The notes beneath the pieces were generated by a model that was not told the DNA's origin, made no database searches, and worked only from the letters and a program-made list of their open reading frames with translations. A DNA stretch of 64,000 nucleotides from Elusimicrobia bacterium HGW-Elusimicrobia-1 (GTDB taxonomy: Bacteria > Elusimicrobiota > Endomicrobiia > PHAN01): assembly GCA_002841695.1 (NCBI GenBank), contig PHAN01000012.1, positions 1-64,000 of the forward strand. Reading direction: 5' to 3'. The stretch's first letter is position 1; every line of letters starts with the position of its first letter. The position numbers and the translations under genes are program-made. Shown here one piece after another: positions 9,884 to 18,290 of this stretch.

Positions 9884-10330
9884 TTATTCTTTCCTGCCGG
9901 AGAGTTTCTTGAAACCATCGAGCACCGCGGCGGTAGCGTCGGCGGAAAACGAGACGCCTTTGCCGGGTTTATATTCGCCGTTTTCAAGATAAAAGTTCCG
10001 TATGTGAACGTACTTGCGGCCTTTGAAATCGGCCGAATAAACTTTGAGCTTGCCCTTATCCGTCTCTTCGAGAACTTCTTCGGCGTCGCCCTTACCTTCC
10101 GCTATTTTGCTCAGCGTTTCAATGATAACCGGCACGTGTTTGAACGAAATCCACGAACCTTTTTTAGTCGGGCTCGGTTCGGCGCCGTCGGCGAAGCTGG
10201 CGTAAAGCCGCACGTCTATTTTGTTGTTTTTCAGCACGGATATTCTTATTTCCTCCGTGTCATTTTTGCGGATTGTCGATACAAGCTCCGAGTTCATGAA
10301 TATTCCGTTCTTATCGAAAGGCGCTGCCAT
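9884..10330 (-). CDS. PC4/p15-like transcriptional coactivator domain protein
   Basis: Small basic protein of 148 residues. Two segments (VSTIRKNDTEEIRISVLKNN and GRKYVHIRNFYLENGEYKPG, continuing KGVSF) match the pattern of the PC4 p15 single-stranded-DNA-binding fold, where a beta-sheet with K/R-rich tips binds nucleic acid: 'eeIrvs', 'vdiR.y...ge..pgkKGis'. A GGAG site lies 8 bases before the start. It is convergent with metW and sits next to the cyclophilin/DJ-1 gene on the same strand. Bacterial members usually have no defined role, so nucleoid or repair functions are possible. The fold assignment is fairly confident; the function is open. Confidence 0.7.
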   Translation of the reverse strand: MAAPFDKNGIFMNSELVSTIRKNDTEEIRISVLKNNKIDVRLYASFADGAEPSPTKKGSWISFKHVPVIIETLSKIAEGKGDAEEVLEETDKGKLKVYSADFKGRKYVHIRNFYLENGEYKPGKGVSFSADATAAVLDGFKKLSGRKE

Positions 10331-10399
10331 TTTTAATCTCCGTGATTTCGGTCTCCGTCGAAAAAAGTATGTCGCGGGCCGCTTATTTTGTTGTTTTGA

Positions 10400-11536
10400 T
10401 TATTGACGCAGTAATGCTTCCACCAGAGCTCTTGCGAAGTCCGGCGCGGCTTCGGGGCCGGCGGCGGTTATTACAGAGCCGTCTATCTCGACACGGTTAC
10501 CCGTGTAAGTTCCGCGTTTGATCTCCTTTTTTACCGACGGAAACGCAGTCACTTTTTTGCCGTCGACCGCGCCGGATTTGTCGAGCGTGACGGTGGCAAT
10601 GCAGATGGCGCCCAATATTTTGGCGCTTGACGCGAAGTGGCGCGCCAGAGCGTGCGCCGCCGGATTTTCCCAGAAAACCTCCGCGCCGGAACCGCCCACA
10701 AAAACGGCTCCCGCGTATTCCGACGGATTAATGTCCTGTATGAGGGCATCGGACTCCGTTCTCCCGCCGAGCATACCGGACAGCGTGCCCGTTTTCAGAG
10801 AAACCGTCACGACTTCCATCCCCGCCGCCTCGATTGCTTTCTTCGGCTCGAAATATTCCTCGTCGCGGAAGTTTATCGGAGCCGTAATCATAAGGACTTT
10901 TTTGGACATCCCCGCCGCCTTGGCCGCCGGCGTCGAAGGCGCTCCCGCTTTTGAACGGACTATTTTAACCGACTTCAGTATAATGTCGGTGGCGGGCGCG
11001 TCTCTTGGTCCCCGCGGCGCGCGGGCAATTTTATTTACAATGTCCTGCCCCTCCGCGACCTGTCCGAAAATCGTATGTTTTCCGTCGAGCCACGGAGTCG
11101 GCGTCTCCGTTATGAAGAATTGCGAGCCGTTGGTGGCCGGTCCGGAATTCGCCATAGCCAGCCGTCCCGGCCGGTCGAATTTAAGATCGGATATTTCGTC
11201 CTTGAAGCGGTAGCCCGGCCCGCCCGTTCCGGTGCCCAGGGGGCATCCGCCCTGAATCATAAACTCCGGAATAACTCTGTGAAATTTAAGGCCGTCATAG
11301 AAACGCCTTTTCGCCGACTGCCCCGTTTTTTGGTCGATGAATTCTTTCGTTCCCTCGGCAAGACCCGTGAAATTCTCGACCGTCAGGGGGGCTTTGTCCT
11401 CAAATAACTCCACGGTTATCTTTCCCATGGATGTCTCGAATATCGCTTTCATTTTTACGCCCTCTTTTGCGCCGGCTCCGGCGGTAAGCGCGAAAAATAC
11501 CGCGGCCGCCGCCGCGCAGTTAATAAGTTTTTTCAT
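10400..11536 (-). CDS. exported cyclophilin fused to a DJ-1/PfpI domain
   Basis: A 378-residue two-domain protein. Residues 1-24 look like a signal peptide (MKKLINCAAAAAVFFALTAG then AGAKEG). Residues 30-195 are a cyclophilin-type peptidyl-prolyl isomerase: FHRVIPEFMIQGG with the catalytic arginine R87, then NGSQFFIT and WLDGKHTIFG. A short Ala/Pro linker (196-210) leads to residues 211-378, a DJ-1/PfpI fold with GAVFVGGSGA and the nucleophile-elbow cysteine C312 in GAICIATVTL. DJ-1 proteins are usually cytoplasmic chaperones or deglycases, so export as a fusion is unusual. An internal ATG (residue 210, MSKKVLMITAP) could give a separate DJ-1 product, but no good ribosome site precedes it. 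It is divergent from the nuclease-GGDEF gene. Confidence 0.88.
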   Translation of the reverse strand: MKKLINCAAAAAVFFALTAGAGAKEGVKMKAIFETSMGKITVELFEDKAPLTVENFTGLAEGTKEFIDQKTGQSAKRRFYDGLKFHRVIPEFMIQGGCPLGTGTGGPGYRFKDEISDLKFDRPGRLAMANSGPATNGSQFFITETPTPWLDGKHTIFGQVAEGQDIVNKIARAPRGPRDAPATDIILKSVKIVRSKAGAPSTPAAKAAGMSKKVLMITAPINFRDEEYFEPKKAIEAAGMEVVTVSLKTGTLSGMLGGRTESDALIQDINPSEYAGAVFVGGSGAEVFWENPAAHALARHFASSAKILGAICIATVTLDKSGAVDGKKVTAFPSVKKEIKRGTYTGNRVEIDGSVITAAGPEAAPDFARALVEALLRQ

Positions 11537-11644
11537 GGCAACCTCCCGTATCGTTAACTCGAAACGATTATATCAAAGTCCTTCCGGCTTTTCAAATTAT
11601 CCGATTGACTTATACGGCGATATAATGTAAAATTCCGTCTCACC

Positions 11645-13462
11645 ATGGGCAAAATGTACGTAAGCTACAATATGCTATCCATATACGGGGACTGCCCCCG
11701 GAAATACAAGTTCCAGTATGTGGATGGTCTCGCCAAGCTTTATCGTCAGGAAAAACCTTATTTGTCGTTCGGAGAATCCCTTCACAAGGCATTGGAAGAG
11801 TTCTTCAAAAATCCGAATGCGGAGTCCAGAACCAAGGAAAATCTGCTCGGCATTCTGAGTCGGGTGTGGATAAAAAAAGGATTTTCCAGCGAGGACGAAG
11901 AAAAACAGTATCTTCGCGACGCCGAGCGGTATCTGGGCATATTCTTCGACACTCAGGACGTAAAAATAACGCCGTTTCGCGTCGAAGAATTCTTTCGCGT
12001 TCCTATGGAAGGTTTTTTTCTTACCGGAAGAATGGACCGCATAGACATTCTGCCGGGCACAAAAAACAAGCTTGAGATAATAGATTACAAAACCGGCAAG
12101 TATATGCCGACGCAGGAGACCTTTGATAAGGACCTCCAGATGTCGCTGTACGCGCTTGGGGCATTAAAGAAATATCCGGAGTACTCGCCGGAGAAAATTT
12201 CCGTTTATTATTTTCAGCACGGACAGAAACTCACCACGACTCGCACTCCCGAACAGCTTGCCGAAGTCGAGAGCGATCTTGAGGAGCGCGTCGCGGCTAT
12301 CGCTTCGGATACTGATTATGAACCCAGAGAAACTCCGTTTTGCAGGAGCTGCGATTATCTTCTCATCTGTCCGTTGATGGGCGTATGTGCCACGGAAACC
12401 GCGGGAAAAACGCGTCTCGACGAACAGGCCGGGCAGCAGGCGCTTCTGGAAGAAGAACTTAAAAAAACCAAAGAACACTACGTTTCCATAACTCAGGACC
12501 TCTACGCGCTTCATAACTACTCGCTGGACATATCTTCCACGCTCGATTCTAAAATTTTGGCGCAGAAGATTTCCGCCGCGTTCAGGGGCATTGCGGCGGC
12601 GGCGCGCTCGGCGCTTTTTTTCTGGGACGTGGGCGAGGGAAAATTCATCCTGACCGATTCGCATAATCTGGATTTTTCAGAGGACTTCGCCGTAGAAGAA
12701 AATAAAATATTTTCATTTTCGGGCGGCTGCGATTTCGGTCTGAGCGCGTCCGACACTTTCTCGCGGGATAATCCGTTTTGCTCATTGTTCGGATCCACAC
12801 ACGGACTCAAAAACTACGTAGTCACTCCGCTTGTGACAAAAGACAAAGTTTTCGGGTTGATGGCGCTGGCCGATCTGGCCGGCTCGCGGCGACCGACCAA
12901 TAAACATCTTCAGACGGTACTGACGTCCCTGGCCGACCAGGCGGCCGTAGCCATATACAATTCGTCGCTTTACAGATACGCCATTTACGACGGGCTGACC
13001 AAACTATTTCGCGGCAGTCATTTTCAGGAGCGGCTCAAAATAGAAATGGCCCGCGCCCGCCGCACCGGCGAAAAACTTACTCTGGTGATGTGTGACCTCG
13101 ATAATTTCAAAAAAATAAACGACACCTACGGACACATCGAAGGCGACAGAATACTCAGGGAATTCGGCAGGACGGTCAGAGTCAAGACCCGCGCCACGGA
13201 CATTTGCGGCCGATACGGCGGCGAAGAATTCGCCGTGCTGCTGCCGTCCACGGACGTGTCGGGCGCGGTCAATGTAGCCGAAAATATCAGGGCGCACGCG
13301 GAATCTTCCATAAAAACGTCCGACGGTAAACCGGTGACGGCGAGTTTCGGCGTAGCCGCCTGGGACGTTTCAATGAACAATCCGTCCGACTTTGTGCATA
13401 AGTCAGACGAAGCGCTTTACAAGGCCAAACAGAGCGGCAAAAACCGGGTGGTGTTCGTCTGA
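11645..13462 (+). CDS. PD-(D/E)XK nuclease - GAF - GGDEF (diguanylate cyclase) fusion
   Basis: A 605-residue fusion. Residues 1-250 form a RecB/AddB/Cas4-type PD-(D/E)XK nuclease. H47 (GESLHKALEEF), D131 (GRMDRID), D147 and K149 (IIDYKTGK) and Q165 fit the catalytic set. C17 with C233, C236 and C242 or C248 fits the four-cysteine Fe-S staple of AddB- and Cas4-like nucleases. A coiled linker (255-290) precedes a GAF-like domain (about 295-440). Residues 445-605 are GGDEF, with the active-site variant GGEEF at 525-529 and an RxxD inhibitory site (R516-D519) five residues before it, so it appears competent to make c-di-GMP and to be feedback-inhibited. No TM segment is visible. The stop overlaps the next start (TGATG). 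A stand-alone nuclease coupled to c-di-GMP synthesis is not an architecture I recognise. The domains are clear; the function is unknown. Confidence 0.9.
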   Translation: MGKMYVSYNMLSIYGDCPRKYKFQYVDGLAKLYRQEKPYLSFGESLHKALEEFFKNPNAESRTKENLLGILSRVWIKKGFSSEDEEKQYLRDAERYLGIFFDTQDVKITPFRVEEFFRVPMEGFFLTGRMDRIDILPGTKNKLEIIDYKTGKYMPTQETFDKDLQMSLYALGALKKYPEYSPEKISVYYFQHGQKLTTTRTPEQLAEVESDLEERVAAIASDTDYEPRETPFCRSCDYLLICPLMGVCATETAGKTRLDEQAGQQALLEEELKKTKEHYVSITQDLYALHNYSLDISSTLDSKILAQKISAAFRGIAAAARSALFFWDVGEGKFILTDSHNLDFSEDFAVEENKIFSFSGGCDFGLSASDTFSRDNPFCSLFGSTHGLKNYVVTPLVTKDKVFGLMALADLAGSRRPTNKHLQTVLTSLADQAAVAIYNSSLYRYAIYDGLTKLFRGSHFQERLKIEMARARRTGEKLTLVMCDLDNFKKINDTYGHIEGDRILREFGRTVRVKTRATDICGRYGGEEFAVLLPSTDVSGAVNVAENIRAHAESSIKTSDGKPVTASFGVAAWDVSMNNPSDFVHKSDEALYKAKQSGKNRVVFV

Positions 13463-14187
13463 TGAAATTTATAAAGACGCTCGCGGCCCTGGCCCTTGCG
13501 CCCGTCGTCGCCGCTGCCGTTTACACTTATGCGCGTTTTCTGTATAACTTTGCCTCGGAGTCGATACTGGTTTACCGGAGTTTCTGGGCGGCTCTTGCGT
13601 TGTATCCGGTTTTTCAGAAATTTGTCGCGCGGCCGGCAAAAGTTTACATATTCGAACACGAGATGACTCACGCGCTTTTTGCCGTCCTTACGGGCAGCCG
13701 CGTCAAAAAGATATCCGTTAAAAAAGACAACGGCAGCGTCATCGTCGATAAAACCAATTCGCTGATCACTCTCGCGCCGTATTTTTTTCCGCTCTACGCG
13801 GCGATGATTTTCGGCATATGGAAACTTTCCGCGATGCTCTGGCCCCGGATAATGCCGTGGGAGCCGGCGGCGCATTTTGCGTTCGGGCTGGCTCTGAGCT
13901 TTCATTTTCTTATGACCGCCGGCGCGATATTGCAGGGGCAGTCGGATATTAAATCCGACGGCGTGTTTTTTTCGCTTGCGGTAATATTTTCTCTGTATAT
14001 ATTCGTATCCGTTTTTCTGCTTAAATTTTTATTCGGGTCGCCCGCCGTTTTCGGCGACCTTGCAGGGTTTTTAAAGGAAATATGGCGGCTTTCCGCCGTT
14101 TTTTACGCATGGCTGTGGCGTGTGTTTTACGAAAATATTATTCCCGCCGCGCGTCGAGTCGTCGGCGATTCCATTCCGAAAGGTTGA
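13462..14187 (+). CDS. integral membrane protein with an HExxH metalloprotease-like motif
   Basis: A 241-residue hydrophobic protein with about five or six membrane segments. Near residue 68, FEHEMTHALFAVLTG contains HEMTH, the zinc-binding HExxH motif, at the edge of a hydrophobic stretch, as in M50-type intramembrane proteases. A later NxxxxLAPYFFPLY segment (TLAPYFFPLYA) resembles the region around the third zinc ligand in M50-like proteins, but no clear NxxPxxxLDG motif is visible. It overlaps the end of the nuclease-GGDEF gene by one base (TGATG), so the two are translationally coupled. The substrate is unknown. A non-protease membrane protein with a chance HExxH is possible. Confidence 0.6.
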   Translation: MKFIKTLAALALAPVVAAAVYTYARFLYNFASESILVYRSFWAALALYPVFQKFVARPAKVYIFEHEMTHALFAVLTGSRVKKISVKKDNGSVIVDKTNSLITLAPYFFPLYAAMIFGIWKLSAMLWPRIMPWEPAAHFAFGLALSFHFLMTAGAILQGQSDIKSDGVFFSLAVIFSLYIFVSVFLLKFLFGSPAVFGDLAGFLKEIWRLSAVFYAWLWRVFYENIIPAARRVVGDSIPKG

Positions 14188-14196
14188 GTGCGCAAT

Positions 14197-14796
14197 ATGC
14201 CGGTTCACGTCATTGAAGAAATAAAAAGAAAACTTTTTCACATGCTCACGCTTATTTACGTCGTGGGTTACTGGTTCCTTCCGCGCGAAATCGCGGTCGG
14301 CGGAATGGGTATAACAATCTTCACCGCCCTTGTCATCGAGATGGTCCGGCTTAATCATGAAAAAATCAACCGGCTTATTTTGCTTCTGGGCATCCATAGA
14401 AAAAGCGAAGAACAGCATCTCAGCGGACTTCTGTGGACTCTTTCGGGAGCATTTTTTACGATGTATTTTTTCGACAGCCCCGACAACCCGCTTACGCGCA
14501 ATATCGTTCTGGCGGCGCTGCTTTATGCCGCGCTCGGCGACACGGCCGCCGCTCTTGTGGGAAGGATTATCGGCAGAACCAGAATAGGCACAAAATCTCT
14601 TGAAGGAAGTTTGGCCTGTCTGTTTACGAATCTGGCGGTAGGATATTTTCTTCTTCCGTGGCCGATATTCCTGTGGGGCGCCGTTTTCTCGGCATTTTTT
14701 GAACTGATAAAATGGCCGCTCAACGACAATTTTTGGATACCGATTCTTTCCGCGGGCGCGCTTACGCAATTGATGATAAGGTATTCCTTCCTGTAA
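14197..14796 (+). CDS. diacylglycerol/dolichol/phytol kinase-like membrane protein
   Basis: Membrane protein of about 200 residues with around six hydrophobic segments. The N-terminal EIKRKLFHMLTLIYVV and the later LGDTAAALVGRIIGRTRIG followed by TKSLEGSLACLFTNL match the DGK1/SEC59/VTE5 group of CTP-dependent lipid or isoprenoid alcohol kinases (usual pattern GDxxAsxvGrrfG...KSlEGs). The natural role in bacteria may be recycling of polyprenol or diacylglycerol to the phosphate form. The start is uncertain: GTG at 14188 directly follows the upstream stop, and ATG at 14197 has only a weak GAG. It belongs to the operon beginning at 11645. Confidence 0.78.
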   Translation: MPVHVIEEIKRKLFHMLTLIYVVGYWFLPREIAVGGMGITIFTALVIEMVRLNHEKINRLILLLGIHRKSEEQHLSGLLWTLSGAFFTMYFFDSPDNPLTRNIVLAALLYAALGDTAAALVGRIIGRTRIGTKSLEGSLACLFTNLAVGYFLLPWPIFLWGAVFSAFFELIKWPLNDNFWIPILSAGALTQLMIRYSFL

Positions 14797-14844
14797 CGCT
14801 TTGCCGGCGCGGAATGTTCAACGCTGGCTTCACAAACCATACCA

Positions 14845-15579
14845 ATGCTTAAAGTCGAGTCGCTCACCAAACAGTTTCGCGGCGTCGAAGTCCTTAGCGG
14901 GCTTACGTTTTCCGTCGGAGCGGGCGAAGTGCTCGGTTTTCTGGGGCCCAACGGCGCGGGTAAAACTACGACCGTTCGCATCGTTTCCGGAGCCATCCTG
15001 GCAACTTCGGGCAGGGTGGAAATAAACGGAGTGTCCATTGCCGACGACCCCGTGGCGTGTAAAAAAATCACATCTCTTGTTCCGGAGCAGCCATATTTAT
15101 GGGAGCGGCTGAGTGGCTGCGAATATCTGTCTTTCGTCGGGAAAATATACGGGCTTTCTTCCGAAGTTATCGCCGAGCGCGGCGAAAAACTGCTGGCGGA
15201 CTTCACACTTTCGGAATCGGCCGACACGATGATAGAGACATATTCATACGGAATGAGGCAGAAACTCGCCTGGTGCGCGGCGCTTCTGACCGAGCCGCTG
15301 CTGCTTCTGCTCGACGAGCCGTTTACCGGACTCGACCCTATGAGCGTTCGCGCCGCCCGCGCTCATGTCGAGGCGGCGGCCCGCCGCGGCGCGGCTGTTT
15401 TTATCTCCACGCACATACTTGAGATAGCCGAAAAACTCTGCAATAAAATATGTATTTTGAACCGCGGACAAATTGTGGCGGCCGAATCGAGAGAGAATCT
15501 CAAAAAACTTTTTGACAGAGAGATGTCGCTTGAAGACATTTTTTTTGAGATAGTTAAAGACAAACAGCCCGGATTATAA
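14845..15579 (+). CDS. ABC transporter ATP-binding protein
   Basis: Nucleotide-binding subunit of 244 residues. Walker A GPNGAGKTTT (about 33-42), a Q-loop near VPEQPYL, a variant signature YSYGMRQK in place of LSGGQ (near residue 135), Walker B LLLLLDEPFTGLD, and the switch histidine in ISTHILE. The pattern, including the degenerate S-YG signature, is typical of ABC-2 type exporters (CcmA/NatA-like). It lies 19 bases before a permease gene, its expected partner. The substrate cannot be told; neighbours point to an envelope lipid or polysaccharide. Confidence 0.94.
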   Translation: MLKVESLTKQFRGVEVLSGLTFSVGAGEVLGFLGPNGAGKTTTVRIVSGAILATSGRVEINGVSIADDPVACKKITSLVPEQPYLWERLSGCEYLSFVGKIYGLSSEVIAERGEKLLADFTLSESADTMIETYSYGMRQKLAWCAALLTEPLLLLLDEPFTGLDPMSVRAARAHVEAAARRGAAVFISTHILEIAEKLCNKICILNRGQIVAAESRENLKKLFDREMSLEDIFFEIVKDKQPGL

Positions 15580-15598
15580 GCGTCCGGAACCTTCCGTA

Positions 15599-17242
15599 AT
15601 GATGAATACCGTTTCGACTTTCGTCTGGGCATTTTCGAGGGGAGTAAGGAATCGCTTTCTTTCGTTGACACTTTTCGGAGAGTTTAAGGCGGCTCTTTTT
15701 ATTTTTATCGGAATGGTTTTCGCAGCTTCGCTTTTCTTTTTTTTCTGGCGGCTGATATCCTATCTCGACTCGGTCGCGCTGATAGGTCCCGCGCTATCGG
15801 GCAAGTTCGTTTCGCTGGTATGCCTGTCGGTATGGTGGATGGCTGTTTTTTCGTCGCTGAACGCGGCGTACGGCCATTTTTACTTTGCGTCCGACACTCA
15901 CACTCTGATGTCCTGGCCGCTTCCGTTCGCCGACGTTACCGCCGTGAAACTCTTTCGTGTCTTCAGAGATTCTTCCACCACCGCCCTTGCCGCGATGGTT
16001 CCGCTGGTGGTGGCCTTTGGCGCGGCGCGCTCTGCGCCGTTTTCATTTTACGCGCAAAGTTTCGCGGGACTCGCGCCGTTTTTTTTCTCGGCGACGGCCA
16101 TCGGCGTTGCGGCGGTAATATTGGTGAGCGCCCTTTTTCCTGCCTCCAAGGCGCGAAGGCTGATATGGGTTCTGCTGGCGGCCTCCGGCAGCGCGATTTA
16201 CGTGCTGATAAGAATGCTTGAACCGGAGCGCCTTGTCAGGCCGGACTCTCTTGAGTTTGTCGCCGAATATCTGTCTTTTCTTGAAACGCCCGCCGCATCA
16301 CGTCTGCCGTCGGGGATTTATTATGCGATTATGGCAAAATCTTCGGCGGGCGGGTTTAATATTATCGGCTGGTTGGCGCTGTCGGGCATTTGCGCGGCGC
16401 TTTACGCGGCCGTCTCTAAGCTCTCGGAGTATTTTTACGCCGATTCGCTGGCCAACAAGAATGACACCGGACGTTCCGGCGGCTTTTCGGAAAAAATCAA
16501 CCCGCGGGGACCTTCTGGCGAAATAATGGCTCTGGACGCGAAGGTTTTTTTCAGAGAGCCGCAAAGATGGTCGCAAATAATGCTGGTCGCCGGACTATTC
16601 GCGGTTTACCTGGCCAGCGCGGCCAGAATTCCCGCCGACACTTTTTATCTTAAAACCATAGTGGCTTTTATGAACGTGGGCCTTGTCGGATTTGTGGCCG
16701 CGGCTCTTTCTCTGCGGTTTGTCTTCGCCGCGTTCAGCGAGGAATCGGGATTTTGGTGGGTGCTGGCCACGTCGCCGATGTCCGTGGAGCGGATAGTGCG
16801 CGCCAAGTTTCTCTCCCGCGCCGCGCTGGTTGCCGTATCGTCTTCCGCGCTTTATTCCGGCACCGCGCTGATACTCGCAATACCGGCGGCCGCCTCGATT
16901 GCGGGGATAGGTTTTACCGCCGGAATCGCACTGTGCGTATCGACGGCGGCCATATATTTCGGCATAAGGTTTCCCAAAAAAATATTTTCAAGCACGGCCG
17001 AGATAGAGGGATCCAACGGCGGACTTTTTTATGTTGCCGCTTCTCTTTTTTACGTGGCGTTGAATTTGACGGTGTCGGCCGGGCCGTTCAGGGCGTACTA
17101 CATAACGACATTCTCCGCCGTGCCGTCCGCGCGTTCGGGAAATTTGCTTATGGTTTCCGCCGCCGCGTTGTTTATGGCCAATGCCGTCTTGGCGTATTTT
17201 TTCTACAAGAAATCTATCGAGGCGGCCCGAACTTATGAGTAA
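15599..17242 (+). CDS. ABC-2-like exporter permease
   Basis: Large integral membrane protein of 547 residues with roughly 12 hydrophobic segments arranged as two similar halves around a polar centre (about 275-310). The layout fits the large fused 'putative ABC exporter' permeases that pair with a CcmA-like ATPase. The first Met is followed at once by a second (15602), and either may be used. It follows the ATPase gene closely, and its 3' end overlaps the deacetylase gene by 8 bases, so the three genes are expressed together. No substrate signature is visible. Confidence 0.82.
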   Translation: MMNTVSTFVWAFSRGVRNRFLSLTLFGEFKAALFIFIGMVFAASLFFFFWRLISYLDSVALIGPALSGKFVSLVCLSVWWMAVFSSLNAAYGHFYFASDTHTLMSWPLPFADVTAVKLFRVFRDSSTTALAAMVPLVVAFGAARSAPFSFYAQSFAGLAPFFFSATAIGVAAVILVSALFPASKARRLIWVLLAASGSAIYVLIRMLEPERLVRPDSLEFVAEYLSFLETPAASRLPSGIYYAIMAKSSAGGFNIIGWLALSGICAALYAAVSKLSEYFYADSLANKNDTGRSGGFSEKINPRGPSGEIMALDAKVFFREPQRWSQIMLVAGLFAVYLASAARIPADTFYLKTIVAFMNVGLVGFVAAALSLRFVFAAFSEESGFWWVLATSPMSVERIVRAKFLSRAALVAVSSSALYSGTALILAIPAAASIAGIGFTAGIALCVSTAAIYFGIRFPKKIFSSTAEIEGSNGGLFYVAASLFYVALNLTVSAGPFRAYYITTFSAVPSARSGNLLMVSAAALFMANAVLAYFFYKKSIEAARTYE

Positions 17243-17990
17243 AATGAAAATATCTTTTTTGTTCCCGCTGCTTGTAGTGTGTTCCGCTCCGGCAGGATGC
17301 CGCGCCGCGCCCGCTCCGTGTGAGGTTGCGCGGAACGCCTTTCCGCCTCCCGGCTCGTTTTTTGCGGAAGTCCGGACGTCTCGCAAAGCCGTGGCCATAA
17401 GTTTCGACGACGGCCCGGGCGATTATACGCCCGCAGTGCTCGATATCCTGGCGCGCCGCGGCGCCCGCGCGACTTTTTTTGTTATGGGGTCAAGGATAAA
17501 AGGCCGCGAAGACATACTGCGCAAGATTCACGCGGCAGGCCACGAAATCGCAAACCATACCTACGGGCACATAAACTTTTACGCGTATAAAAATGATGAC
17601 CGCGCCGTGGCGCTCACGTCCGAAATCAATAAAACCGACGCGCTGATTTTCGCGGCTGTCGGCGAGCGTACTCGGTTTTTGCGAATGCCGCACGGATACT
17701 GCGCGCGTTGGTCGCGCGATGTCGCGCGACTCACCGGACACGTTATGACAAATTGGACCAGGGGCTACGACTGGATGGGTTTGAGTCAGGAAGAGACCAC
17801 GCGAAAATATGTGGAAGCTCTGAAGCCCGGCGCCATACTGCTTTTTCACGACGGCGGGGGCAATAGAACAAAAACTATCGCGGCGCTTGAGGCGGTGTTG
17901 GATGCTGCCTCAAAGGCCGGCTATGAAGCGGTTACGGTGGGGGATTTGATTTGTTCGCCGGTCGACGACATTGTTGTCGAAAAAAAATAA
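17235..17990 (+). CDS. exported polysaccharide deacetylase (NodB homology)
   Basis: Carbohydrate esterase family 4 deacetylase of 251 residues. After a hydrophobic signal sequence ending SAPAGC, a possible lipobox that would make it a lipoprotein, the NodB domain shows motif 1 SFDDGPGDYT (catalytic aspartate and metal aspartate), motif 2 HTYGH (two metal histidines), motif 3 around RMPHGYC, and a late LLFHDGGGNRTKT with the terminal histidine. Likely substrates are N-acetylated glycans such as peptidoglycan or an exported polysaccharide. The start at 17235 overlaps the permease end by 8 bases; a second ATG at 17244 is also possible. It closes the operon before tRNA-Leu. Confidence 0.9.
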   Translation: MSKMKISFLFPLLVVCSAPAGCRAAPAPCEVARNAFPPPGSFFAEVRTSRKAVAISFDDGPGDYTPAVLDILARRGARATFFVMGSRIKGREDILRKIHAAGHEIANHTYGHINFYAYKNDDRAVALTSEINKTDALIFAAVGERTRFLRMPHGYCARWSRDVARLTGHVMTNWTRGYDWMGLSQEETTRKYVEALKPGAILLFHDGGGNRTKTIAALEAVLDAASKAGYEAVTVGDLICSPVDDIVVEKK

Positions 17991-17991
17991 A

Positions 17992-18078
17992 TGGGCAAGG
18001 TGGGAATTGAACCCACACGAGGACATAGTCCCCTCAGGTTTTTGAGACCTGTGCGTCTGCCAGTTCCGCCACTTGCCC
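17992..18078 (-). tRNA. tRNA-Leu (anticodon CAA)
   Basis: An 87-nt tRNA on the minus strand. Acceptor stem GGGCAAG / CTTGCCC with discriminator A; anticodon loop CTCAAAA between CAGGT and ACCTG gives CAA, reading UUG. A long variable arm (class II) and a GGTTCAATTCC T-loop region are present. CCA is not encoded. Confidence 0.96.
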
Positions 18079-18290
18079 TTGTCGGCCGAAAAAACACTAA
18101 AATCGCCGGCCGTCGCGTCAGATTATATCAAAAAGCCGGGCGCGGCGCAGATTAAAAAGTGTCCTCGTTTGCGAATCCTTGCGGCATTGTGTCGAAAATC
18201 ACGCCGCCCCTCGGTTCAGGCAAAGCTTGAAAAAATATAAAAATTTAATATCATAAACACTCGACGTCGACTCGCCGCCGGAGGAAACCT

